The notes below the pieces were generated by a model. It worked only from the letters and a program-made list of their open reading frames with translations. It did no database searches and had not been told where the DNA came from. This document shows positions 44,814-52,856 of a stretch of DNA of 64,000 nt, one piece after another; the stretch's first letter is position 1, and each line of letters opens with the position of its first letter. Position numbers and translations under genes: made by a program. Origin of the DNA: Sporichthya brevicatena (lineage in GTDB: Bacteria > Actinomycetota > Actinomycetes > Sporichthyales > Sporichthyaceae); NCBI RefSeq assembly GCF_039525035.1, contig NZ_BAAAHE010000011.1, forward strand, positions 3,942 through 67,941, in the 5' to 3' direction.

Positions 44814-46370
44814 GTGAGCCCCGGAGACCCGCCCCCGCCGTACGGGGCGCCCCCACCCCAGTACGGGTCCGGGGCCGGTCCGGGGTCGACGCCGCCGAAC
44901 ACGCCGCCGCCCCCGCCGACCGACGAGATGGGCCTGTTCGCGGCCTGGCGCCTCGCCGCCCGCAGCACCGCCCGGGCCAGCGCGAAGACCGCGGACGCCA
45001 CGCGCCGCACGGTCCGCCGGGCGACGAACGCGCAGGGTGCGGGCGAGTCCGGCATGGCGAAGCTGACCGAACTGTCCGGCCTGAACGCCGCCGGCGACAT
45101 CCTGGTCACGATTGCGCTGGCCGGGACGCTGTTCTTCAACCCCAGCGACGCCGACCAGGCCCGCGGGCGGGTCGCGCTGTTCCTGCTGATCACGATGGTC
45201 CCGTTCGCGCTGCTGGCCCCGCTGATCGGCCCGCTGCTCGACAGGTTCCGCTCCGGCCGCCGCTGGGCCCTCGCGACGACGTTCCTCGTCCGCGCCGTCC
45301 TCGCGTGGACGATCGCCGGCGGCGTCCAGGACGCCGACCTGTTCATCTACGCCGGCGCCTTCGGCTGCCTGATGGCCTCGAAGGCCTACGTCCTGATCAA
45401 GGCCGCCGGGGTGCCCCGGCTGCTGCCGCCGGGCATCCCGCTGGTGCGCGCGAACTCGTGGACGAACATGGCCGGTCTCGCCGCCGCCACGGTCGCGACG
45501 GCGGCGGTCGCACCGATCCAGAGCGTCGCCGGCCCGGAGTGGACGCTGCGTATCGCGACCGTCCTGTTCGGGATCGGCGTCGTGCTCTCCCTGCGCCTGC
45601 CGGCGCAGATCGACTCCGACGCCCGTGACTCCCGCGCCTCGTTCGAGGCGCGGTCGGGCCTGGGCAAGGGGCGCTACGTCGGGGCGGCGGTCGACATGGG
45701 CGTCCGCGCCAACGCCGCGTTCCGTGGGCTGTCCGGCTTCCTCACGCTGTACCTGGCGTTCCTGCTCCGGGAACACCCGATCGGCGACATGAACGGCAAC
45801 GTCCAGCTCGGCCTGGTGATCGGCGCCGCCGGCGTCGGCAGCGCGGCCGGGACCGCGGTCGGCAGCGCCCTCAAGACCCGCGGGCCGGAGATCGTCATCG
45901 TCGCGCTGCTCGTCGCCGACGTGGTCGCGATCTTCGGCGCGGCGATCTGGTACGGCATCACGGTCGTGCTCGCGGCGGGGTTCGTCGTCGGGTTCGCCCA
46001 GACCCTCGGCAAACTCTCGCTGGACTCGATGATCCAGCGCGACGTCGAGGAGGCCGTCCAGAGCTCCGCCTTCGCCCGCAGTGAGACGCGTCTGCAGCTC
46101 GCCTGGGTCATCGGCGGCGCGATCGGCATCGCCCTCCCGCTGCGCGGCGGGCTCGCGTTCGCCGTCGCCGGGATCGCCATCGTCGGTCTGACGCTGGAGA
46201 TGCTCCGCCACGGCAAGGTCAGCCGCGACCAGGTCAAGGCCCGCAAGCAGGCCCCGCCCGCCCCGGCGCCGCCGCGCGCGGACTCGACCCCGCCGGCCCC
46301 GCCGGCGCACCCCCGGCCCGCGCCGCGCGACTTCCCGCCGACCCGGAACCGGGGCGACGACAGCTACTGA
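44814..46370 (+). CDS. MFS-like membrane protein of the DUF3027/csp neighbourhood
   Basis: The 518-residue product starts with a Pro/Gly-rich cytoplasmic tail of about 40 residues (PPPPYGAPPPQYG and so on), then a basic helical segment, then about twelve transmembrane helices from GDILVTIALAGTLFF onward, and a Pro/Ala-rich C-terminal tail. Between helices 2 and 3 is GPLLDRFRSGRRWAL, an MFS hallmark. It corresponds in position to the mycobacterial transporter next to cspB. No substrate is known. The GTG at 44814 is preceded by AGGATAGGG. Confidence 0.83.
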   Translation: MSPGDPPPPYGAPPPQYGSGAGPGSTPPNTPPPPPTDEMGLFAAWRLAARSTARASAKTADATRRTVRRATNAQGAGESGMAKLTELSGLNAAGDILVTIALAGTLFFNPSDADQARGRVALFLLITMVPFALLAPLIGPLLDRFRSGRRWALATTFLVRAVLAWTIAGGVQDADLFIYAGAFGCLMASKAYVLIKAAGVPRLLPPGIPLVRANSWTNMAGLAAATVATAAVAPIQSVAGPEWTLRIATVLFGIGVVLSLRLPAQIDSDARDSRASFEARSGLGKGRYVGAAVDMGVRANAAFRGLSGFLTLYLAFLLREHPIGDMNGNVQLGLVIGAAGVGSAAGTAVGSALKTRGPEIVIVALLVADVVAIFGAAIWYGITVVLAAGFVVGFAQTLGKLSLDSMIQRDVEEAVQSSAFARSETRLQLAWVIGGAIGIALPLRGGLAFAVAGIAIVGLTLEMLRHGKVSRDQVKARKQAPPAPAPPRADSTPPAPPAHPRPAPRDFPPTRNRGDDSY

Positions 46371-46386
46371 GCTCGGGCCTCAGGCC

Positions 46387-46770
46387 TCAGGCCTCGACGT
46401 CGTCGGCGACGGCGCGGAGCACCGCGGCGACCTTCTTGGCCTCCGCGGGCGCCGGGCGCCGGCCGCGGCGGTAGGAGTTCGAGACGTTGTCGAGGAGCTT
46501 GATCAGGTCCTCGAGCAGGATCGCGATCTCGTCGGGGTCCTTGCGCATGGCCTTGGCCACCGACGGCAGCGGGTCGAGGACGCGCACGGACAGCGCCTGG
46601 TCACCCCGGCGGCCCTGGGCGATGCCGAACTCGACGCGGGTCCCGGGCTTGAGCGTCGCCACTCCCGCCGGAAGGGCGTCCTTGTGCACGAAGACGTCCG
46701 GGCCGTTGTCCTGCGCGAGAAAGCCGAAGCCCTTCTCGATGTCGAACCACTTGACCTTGCCGGTGGGCAC
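46387..46770 (-). CDS. Cold-shock domain protein with C-terminal extension (CspB-like)
   Basis: The 127-residue protein has an N-terminal cold-shock domain with KWFDIEKGFGFLAQD (RNP-1) and DVFVHKDAL (RNP-2), and a basic, helical C-terminal half (EIAILLEDLIKLLDNVSNSYRRGRR) not present in 67-residue Csp proteins. It should bind single-stranded RNA or DNA. The GTG at 46770 was chosen because VPTGKVKWF matches the family start; the frame is open for 28 further codons through a tandem repeat. Confidence 0.88.
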   Translation of the reverse strand: MPTGKVKWFDIEKGFGFLAQDNGPDVFVHKDALPAGVATLKPGTRVEFGIAQGRRGDQALSVRVLDPLPSVAKAMRKDPDEIAILLEDLIKLLDNVSNSYRRGRRPAPAEAKKVAAVLRAVADDVEA

Positions 46771-46779
46771 GCTGACCTC

Positions 46780-46809
46780 GCTGCTGGACCGAAAGCTGCT
46801 GGACCGAAA
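46780..46809. repeat. Perfect 15-bp tandem duplication in the csp leader
   Basis: GCTGCTGGACCGAAA occurs at 46780-46794 and again immediately at 46795-46809. On the csp strand it lies 10-39 nt upstream of the GTG start. In frame it would encode FRSSS twice if translation began further upstream. It could be a slipped-strand expansion that changes leader length or ribosome access. Confidence 0.9.
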
Positions 46810-46974
46810 CTGGAAAACGCCGAGGCTACCCAAGGGCCGCGCTCCGTGCGTCACGAGTTCCGGCGGGCATTCCTCACGTCTGTTCGCGGTCTCCCCCGGA
46901 GCCGGACCGGCCCGCCGCTAGCCTGATTTCGTGGCCTGCCTCGCCGGCGGCTGCGCACTCCCCGTGGTGGTGAC

Positions 46975-47874
46975 ATGAGCGACCTCCGCTGCGGCGTGCT
47001 GCGTGCCGCCCTCGAAGAGCCCCTGCACGGTTCGGCGCCGACCAAACCCAGGGGCTGGCTCGTCATGGAACACCCCGGGCCGTGGCCGGCCAACGAGGAC
47101 GACACCGACCTCCCGCCGGGTGTGTCCGAGTTCATGGTGCGCGCCCGCAAACTCAAGGTCCGCCCCCAGCTGATCCGGCGCACGCGCGGCCGCCGGCGCA
47201 GCCCGCACCAGGTCTACCTGGGCTTCAGCGGGCCGCAGCCGTGGCTGCGCGGGGCGGAGGTCGGGGACCTGCGCGACCTGCTCGACCTCGACCTCGAGGC
47301 GATCGCCGCGGGCATCCACGGCGGTTTCGGGGCGCCGGTGCGCGACCGGATCCTGCTGATCTGCGCGCACGGCCGGCACGACGCCTGCTGCGCCCACTCC
47401 GGCCGGCCGGCCGCGGACGCGCTGGCGCGCGAGCTCGGCGACGCCATCTGGGAGACCACCCACCTCGGCGGGCACCGCTTCGCCGCGACGACCGTGACGC
47501 TGCCGGAGGCGACCTACCACGGGGCGTTGAACGCGGAGAACGCTCCGGCCGTCGGCCTCGCCTCGCTGCGGGGCGAGGTCGTGCTGCCGCACTACCGCGG
47601 GCGGGCCGGGCTCCCCGGGGCCGCGCAGTCCGCGGAGTGGTTCGCCCGGGCGGAGTTCGGCGTCCTCGACGTCGCGGCCGTCGCCCACCAGGGCGTGGTG
47701 CAGCTCGACGAGGACACCACCCGCGTCGACCTGCTCGTCGCCGGGCGGATCCTCGCCGTCACCGTGAAGCGCCGCCTGGCCGCCTGCGCCCGGGCGCTGT
47801 CCTGCGACGCCGCCGAGGTCGAGCGGCCGGACCACCACGTGCTCGTCGGGATCGAGTCGCACGCCGCCGCCTGA
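46975..47874 (+). CDS. Sucrase/ferredoxin-like family protein
   Basis: The 299-residue protein matches the Suc_Fer-like family, which has a thioredoxin-like ferredoxin fold. The cysteine motif is ICAHGRHDACCAHSGRP, followed by THLGGHRFAATTVTLPEATYHG with the conserved His residues. These proteins may hold a [2Fe-2S] cluster like thioredoxin-like ferredoxins. The enzymatic role is unsettled. The ATG at 46975 overlaps a TGA in GTGACATGAGC, and no clear ribosome site is seen. Confidence 0.85.
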   Translation: MSDLRCGVLRAALEEPLHGSAPTKPRGWLVMEHPGPWPANEDDTDLPPGVSEFMVRARKLKVRPQLIRRTRGRRRSPHQVYLGFSGPQPWLRGAEVGDLRDLLDLDLEAIAAGIHGGFGAPVRDRILLICAHGRHDACCAHSGRPAADALARELGDAIWETTHLGGHRFAATTVTLPEATYHGALNAENAPAVGLASLRGEVVLPHYRGRAGLPGAAQSAEWFARAEFGVLDVAAVAHQGVVQLDEDTTRVDLLVAGRILAVTVKRRLAACARALSCDAAEVERPDHHVLVGIESHAAA

Positions 47875-47882
47875 CGGTCGGC

Positions 47883-48758
47883 TCAGCCGGTGTGGTGGTC
47901 CCGCACCAGGGCGTAGCCGAGGTAGAGCGCGCCCAGCAGCCCGCAGATCTGGGGCAGCACGGCGAAGGTGTCGGCGAAGGAGTGCCAGGCCTCGGACAGA
48001 CGCGTCCCGGAGTTGTCGGACTCCTGGATCTGCGTCGCCTGCAGCCACGCCCAGAGGACGGCGAACCCGACACCGGCGGCGGGCATGCCGGCGAGGACCC
48101 GGACCTTGTCCGAGATCTCCCAGTAGCGGGACCGCACGACGAGCACGGCCCCGAGCAACCAGCCCAGGTAGCCGAACGGGAACACCGCGATCGCCAGGAC
48201 GGCCAGGGCGGCGAGCTCCCACCCGAGCCGGCCCATCCCCGACAGCGGGGTGTCACGGGCCACGGACTCGTCGGCCGCGATCGGCCGGATCCGCAGCGCC
48301 TCCTCCTCGTCGCGGAACATCGGACGGAAGGTCGGGGCCGGCCGGCCGCTGTACGCGGACTGGGCCGACCGGTCGGCCTGGAGCGGCAGCCGCGGGACCG
48401 GCGGCGGGACCGGCGGCGGGACCGCGCCGAGGTCCAGGGTGGGGAAGTCGGTGTCGGGCTCGATCTCGAGCTCGACGACGGGCTCCGGCTCGGGGGCCTT
48501 CGCGTGACCCGGGATCAGCTCCGCGGCGACGGCCTCGACCAGATCCTCGGGCTCCCCGAGCTCGGCGAGCTGGTGCTGGGTGCCGCGCAGGTCCCAGCGG
48601 GGCGGGGCGCCGACGCGGGCGCGCACCCGGCGACCGATCTCCTCGACGACGACGGCACTGTCAGCCGGCGCCAGCGCGTCGGCCGCGACCCGGCCGGCGC
48701 GGGCGAGGTAGTCCGCGACGAGTTCGTCGCCCGGCAACATGCCCACGACGACGATCAT
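47883..48758 (-). CDS. HAAS-domain membrane protein
   Basis: The 291-residue product has an N-terminal soluble domain of about 85 residues with DELVADYLARAGRVAADALAP, VVVEEIGRRVRARVG and LGEPEDLVEAVAAEL, a pattern like the HAAS domain found beside PadR-type systems. An acidic linker and a Pro-rich segment (PPPVPPPVP) follow, and then four transmembrane helices. It may be a membrane sensor or scaffold, but function is unknown. GGGAGG upstream supports the ATG at 48758. It is divergent from the helicase-associated protein gene. Confidence 0.68.
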   Translation of the reverse strand: MIVVVGMLPGDELVADYLARAGRVAADALAPADSAVVVEEIGRRVRARVGAPPRWDLRGTQHQLAELGEPEDLVEAVAAELIPGHAKAPEPEPVVELEIEPDTDFPTLDLGAVPPPVPPPVPRLPLQADRSAQSAYSGRPAPTFRPMFRDEEEALRIRPIAADESVARDTPLSGMGRLGWELAALAVLAIAVFPFGYLGWLLGAVLVVRSRYWEISDKVRVLAGMPAAGVGFAVLWAWLQATQIQESDNSGTRLSEAWHSFADTFAVLPQICGLLGALYLGYALVRDHHTG

Positions 48759-48846
48759 GGCCCTCCCGGGGGCGCGGAAACCGCATTGCCCCCCGCGATC
48801 CGCGCGCGTTCCGCGCCCGCCACCCGCGCGGCGTAACGTGGAGCGG

Positions 48847-51246
48847 ATGAGCGCGGGGTACTCCACCGGCGTGCGCACGTTGGCCGACGAGCTGCGCGCG
48901 CGGGACGACGACGGCCTCGCGGCACTGCTCGGCGCGCGCCCGGACCTGGTCGCACCGGTCCCCACCGACATGACCAATCTCGTCGCCCGGGCGACGACAC
49001 GGACCTCCGTGGCCCGAGCCCTCGACGCGCTCGACCGCTTCACACTGCAGGTGCTCGACGGCGTCGCCCACCAGGGCGAGCCGGGCACGCTGGCGGCTCT
49101 GGAACGCCTGGTGCCCGCCCCGGCGGCCGCGGTGGAGCGCGCGCTGGACGTCCTGCGCGAGCGGGCGCTGGTCTGGGGGCCGGACGACAACCTGCGGGTG
49201 GTCCGGACGGTCCGGGAGCTGCTCGGCCCCGGCCCGGGCGGGACCGGCCCGCCGCTGGCCCAGGCCGCCGCGGGGTACCGCCCGTCGCGACTGGCACAGA
49301 TCCTCGCCGACCTCGGGCTGCCCGGGGAGCCGGATCCGCCGGCGGCCCTGACGGCCCTGACCCGACACCTGTCCCGGCCGGCGACCTTGGCGGCGCTGCT
49401 GGAGCAGGCCCCGGCGGGTGCCCGGCAGTTGCTGACCGAGCTGGACGCCGGTGGCGGCGTGGGCACGATCGGGCGCGCGGACCGCGACGTCACCGCCGCG
49501 ACCGCGAACGGCCCGATCGAGTGGTTGCTCGCCCGCGGGATCCTGGTCGCTCTCGACGGCGAGCGGGCCGTCCTCCCCGCGGAGGTCGCGGTCGCGTTCC
49601 GCGGCGGGGCGCTCCACCCCGACCCGCAGCTGTCGCCGCCAGAACTGACGGCCTCTCAGGTCGGTGTCGACGCGGCGGACCGCGCCGGCGCCGGAGCGGC
49701 GATGACCTTCGTGCGCCGCGTCGAGGACCTGCTCGACGAGTGGGCGCTCGACCCGCCCGTCGCCCTACGGACCGGCGGGGGCGGCCTCGGCGTCCGTGAC
49801 CTCAAGCGGGTGCAGGCCGCCGTCGACGGCGACGCCTTCGCCGCGGCCCTCCTGGTCGAGACCGCGTTCGTCGCGGGGCTGGTGGCGACCGAGAGTTCGG
49901 GCACCTCGGAGATCTTCCTGCCGACGCCGGAGTTCGACCGGTGGCGCGCGTTCGGCACCGGCCGGCGCTGGGCGGCGCTCGCTGCGGCCTGGCTGGCCAG
50001 CAGCCGCGTCGTCGGCCTCGTGGGTTCGCGGCCGGACGGGAAGGACAAGTCGGTCGCGGCGCTCGGTCGCGAGCTGGACCGGGGCACCGCACCGGAGATC
50101 CGTCTCGCCGTCCTGTCCGAGCTCGCATCCCTGACGCCGGGTCAGACCACCGGCGCCGTCGACATTCTGGCCCGCCTGACCTGGCAACGGCCGCGGCGCG
50201 GCGGGGCGCTGCGTCCCGACCTCGTGCGGTGGACGTTGACCGAGGCGGAACTGCTCGGCGTCACCGGTCGCGGGGCGCTGACCTCGTACGGAAGGGCGCT
50301 GATCGCCGGCGAGGTCGAGGACGCCGTGAGCCGGCTGTCGGACGAACTGCCCCAGCCGCTGGACCACGTGATGCTGCAGGCCGACCTGACCGCGATCGCG
50401 CCCGGGCCGCTGGTCCGGTCGCTGGCCGCGGACCTCTCCCTCGCAGCCGACGTCGAGTCGACCGGCGGCGCGACTGTGTTCCGCTTCACCGACGCGTCGA
50501 TCCGCCGTGCGCTCGACGCGGGACGCAGCGCTGCCGACCTGCACGAACTGTTCGCCCGGGCGTCCCGGACGCCGGTGCCGCAGCCGCTGACCTACCTCGT
50601 CGACGACGTGGCCCGCCGGCACGGCCGCATCCGCGTCGGCACCGCGGATGCGTACCTGCGCTGCGACGACGAGACCGTCGTCTCGGAGCTGGTCTCGGAC
50701 CGGCGCGCGGCCAAGCTCGGGCTGCGCAAGCTCGCCCCGACCGTCGCAATCGCCTCGGTGGCCGTCGACACCGTCCTGGCGACCCTGCGCGAGCTCGGCT
50801 ACGCCCCGGCGGCGGAGTCCGCGACGGGAGCCGTCGTGCTCCGGCGTCCCGACGCGCGCCGGACGGGCCCGCGCACCGCGCCCAAGCCGGTGCTCTCCGA
50901 CCGGCCCGCCCCGACGCCCCAGTTGCGGGCGGCCGCGGTCCGCGCCCTGCGCGCCGGCGACCGCGCCGCCGCCGTCGGGGCCCGCCGGTCCGCCGAGGAG
51001 GCCGAGCGCCCCTCGACGCTGACCGAGAAGCCGACCTCGACCAGTGCCCTGATCAGCCGCCTCCGCGCCGCCGCCGACGCCCAGACCTCGCTCTGGCTCG
51101 GCTACGTCGGGGACGACGGCACCGCCACCGACCGGATCGTCGACCCCATCGCCGTCGAGGGCGGCGTCCTCAAGGCCTTCGACCACCGCCAGGCCCGGGT
51201 CCGCTCCTTCGCCCTCTCCCGCATCTCCGCCGTCGCCGACGCGTAG
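48847..51246 (+). CDS. Helicase-associated (Helicase_C_3/WYL-like) protein
   Basis: The 799-residue protein belongs to the actinobacterial family that accompanies XPB (Rv0862c type). The region from about 480 to 620 (LQADLTAIAPGPLVRSLAADL, VFRFTDASIRRALDAG) is the Helicase_C_3 domain, and the C-terminus (TSLWLGYVGDDGTATDRIVDPIAVEGG, VRSFALSRI) resembles a WYL domain that senses or binds nucleic-acid ligands. There is no ATPase motif. It probably works with XPB in DNA repair, an inference from conserved proximity. The ATG at 48847 follows GGAGCGG. Confidence 0.82.
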   Translation: MSAGYSTGVRTLADELRARDDDGLAALLGARPDLVAPVPTDMTNLVARATTRTSVARALDALDRFTLQVLDGVAHQGEPGTLAALERLVPAPAAAVERALDVLRERALVWGPDDNLRVVRTVRELLGPGPGGTGPPLAQAAAGYRPSRLAQILADLGLPGEPDPPAALTALTRHLSRPATLAALLEQAPAGARQLLTELDAGGGVGTIGRADRDVTAATANGPIEWLLARGILVALDGERAVLPAEVAVAFRGGALHPDPQLSPPELTASQVGVDAADRAGAGAAMTFVRRVEDLLDEWALDPPVALRTGGGGLGVRDLKRVQAAVDGDAFAAALLVETAFVAGLVATESSGTSEIFLPTPEFDRWRAFGTGRRWAALAAAWLASSRVVGLVGSRPDGKDKSVAALGRELDRGTAPEIRLAVLSELASLTPGQTTGAVDILARLTWQRPRRGGALRPDLVRWTLTEAELLGVTGRGALTSYGRALIAGEVEDAVSRLSDELPQPLDHVMLQADLTAIAPGPLVRSLAADLSLAADVESTGGATVFRFTDASIRRALDAGRSAADLHELFARASRTPVPQPLTYLVDDVARRHGRIRVGTADAYLRCDDETVVSELVSDRRAAKLGLRKLAPTVAIASVAVDTVLATLRELGYAPAAESATGAVVLRRPDARRTGPRTAPKPVLSDRPAPTPQLRAAAVRALRAGDRAAAVGARRSAEEAERPSTLTEKPTSTSALISRLRAAADAQTSLWLGYVGDDGTATDRIVDPIAVEGGVLKAFDHRQARVRSFALSRISAVADA

Positions 51247-51259
51247 CCCCCCGGGGGCG

Positions 51260-51323
51260 CAACTTCTCCTGCGCGCCGCGCCTATCCCAGGCCTCGGATA
51301 GGCGCGCCACGCCGGAGAAGTTG
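51260..51323. repeat. 64-bp imperfect palindrome, family B copy 2
   Basis: It runs from CAACTTCTCC (51260-51269) to GGAGAAGTTG (51314-51323), with inner arms CGCGCCTATCC (51277-51287) and GGATAGGCGCG (51296-51306). Length equals that of the copy at 42791-42854 and about 51 of 64 bases match. It starts 14 bp after the helicase-associated gene. Confidence 0.8.
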
Positions 51324-51341
51324 GCCCGCCCCGCCCCTGTC

Positions 51342-51391
51342 AAGAAAGGGTGACACCCCTTACTGCGCAGTAAGGGGTGTCACCCTTTCTT
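51342..51391. terminator. 50-bp perfect palindrome, family A copy 3
   Basis: It has the same 25-nt arms as the copy at 9982-10031, with identical right flank TTTTCCACAGG. It lies 31 bp before the stop of the epoxide hydrolase gene and 19 bp after a family B element, so two palindrome families are stacked in one convergent intergenic space. Confidence 0.82.
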
Positions 51392-51421
51392 TTCCACAGG
51401 CCAGGTCAGGGCAGGGGCAGG

Positions 51422-52543
51422 TCAGGGCATCAGGCGGAAGCAGGCGCGGACCTCGGCGACGAAGGCCTCCGGGACCTCGAGGGACGGGAAGTGGCCGCCC
51501 CGTTCGAGGTCGGTGTTGAAGTACCGGATGTCGGAGAAGCGCCGCTCCAGCCAGGGGCGCGGGGTCTTCACGACCTCGCGGGGGAAGAACGAGGCCCCCA
51601 TCGGGACGCCGACCGGGTCGCGGCCGAGGTGGCGGGGGAAGTTCTCCCAGTAGATCCGGGCCGAGGAGGCCCCGGCGGCGGGGAGCCAGTAGAGCATCAC
51701 GTTGTCGAGCAGGACGTCGCGCGAGATGACCGACTCCAGGTCGCCGCCGTTGTCGGTCCAGGCCCAGAACTTGTCGAGGATCCAGGTCAGCTGCGCAGCC
51801 GGGGAGTCGACGAGGCCGTAGCCGATCGTCTGCGGCCGGGTGCTCTGCTGCGCCGAGTAGCCCTGGCCGCGGGCGCGCCACTCCTCGGCGTCGGCGAGCC
51901 ACGCCCGGTCGAGGTCGCTGAGTTCGGCGTCCGGGACGCTCGGCGCGCGGGGCAGCGTCATGTGGATGCCCGCGACGTGGTCGGGGTCGACGGCCCCGAG
52001 GTCACCGGTGATGAACGAGCCCCAGTCCCCGCCCTGGGCCCAGTAGCGGTCGTAGCCGAGCTTCGCCATCAGCTGCGCCCACGCCCGCGCGATGCGCTGG
52101 ACGTTCCAGCCCGTCTCCGTCGGCTTGCCGCTGAACCCGAAGCCCGGCAGCGTCGGGCAGACGACGTGGAACGCGTCCGCGGGGTCCGGCGGGTCGGTCA
52201 GCAGCGGGATCACGTCGAGGAACTCGATCACCGACCCGGGCCACCCGTGGGTGATCACCAGCGGCCGGGCCTGCGGGTGCGGCGAGCGGGCGTGCAGGAC
52301 GTGGATGTCGACGCCGTCGATCTCGACCAGGAACTGCGGGTGGACGTTGATCCGGTCCGCGACGCGGTTCATGTCGTAGCCGTGGACCCAGTAGCTCGCG
52401 ACGTCCTTCGCGTAGTCGAGCGGGACGCCCTGGGACCAGTCGTCCACCGGCTCGGGATTCGCCCAGCGGGTCCGGAGCAGGCGCTCGCGAAGGTCGTCGA
52501 TCTCCTTCGGGTCGATCTCGACCCGGAACTCGGTGCCGATCAT
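51422..52543 (-). CDS. Epoxide hydrolase
   Basis: The 373-residue alpha/beta hydrolase has the N-terminal EHN domain (IDDLRERLLRTRWANPE), the oxyanion motif HGWPGS, the nucleophile Asp in GGDWGSF and the terminal His in RGGHFPSLE, as in microsomal-type epoxide hydrolases. Lid-domain tyrosines are likely in YGLVDSPAAQL and nearby. It would open epoxides to diols. It separates the helicase-associated gene from XPB, so this may be a local insertion between the two. Confidence 0.9.
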   Translation of the reverse strand: MIGTEFRVEIDPKEIDDLRERLLRTRWANPEPVDDWSQGVPLDYAKDVASYWVHGYDMNRVADRINVHPQFLVEIDGVDIHVLHARSPHPQARPLVITHGWPGSVIEFLDVIPLLTDPPDPADAFHVVCPTLPGFGFSGKPTETGWNVQRIARAWAQLMAKLGYDRYWAQGGDWGSFITGDLGAVDPDHVAGIHMTLPRAPSVPDAELSDLDRAWLADAEEWRARGQGYSAQQSTRPQTIGYGLVDSPAAQLTWILDKFWAWTDNGGDLESVISRDVLLDNVMLYWLPAAGASSARIYWENFPRHLGRDPVGVPMGASFFPREVVKTPRPWLERRFSDIRYFNTDLERGGHFPSLEVPEAFVAEVRACFRLMP

Positions 52544-52579
52544 TCGCGGGACGTTACCCGCCCCGCGATCCGGCCCGGG

Positions 52580-52756
52580 TCAGGCGGCGCCGGACGCCAG
52601 CGGCAGGCGGGTGGTGGAGGTGACCCAGCCCTTGCCGGGCTCGAAGGTGGAGACGATCGACGAGGTGACGGCGCCGTCCTCGTTGAGGAAGTCGATCCGC
52701 AGGTGACGGGCGAACGGCAGCGGGCGGTCGTAGACATACCGGACGGTGGCGGACAT
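52580..52756 (-). CDS. Small conserved-looking protein of unknown function, 58 residues
   Basis: A strong AGGAGGAACG precedes the ATG at 52756. The product starts MSATVRYVYDRPLPFARHL and continues with a strand-rich, charged sequence without signal peptide or Cys. It lies between epoxide hydrolase (same strand, 36 bp downstream) and divergent XPB. The excellent ribosome site argues that it is real. No family is recognised. Confidence 0.6.
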   Translation of the reverse strand: MSATVRYVYDRPLPFARHLRIDFLNEDGAVTSSIVSTFEPGKGWVTSTTRLPLASGAA

Positions 52757-52856
52757 CGTTCCTCCTGCGTTGCGAGCTTTCGCAGCACAGACGCCGGAGC
52801 GGGACCGAACGTTCACTCCCCGACACGATTCCCAGGGATCAAGCAGAATGGGTCGG

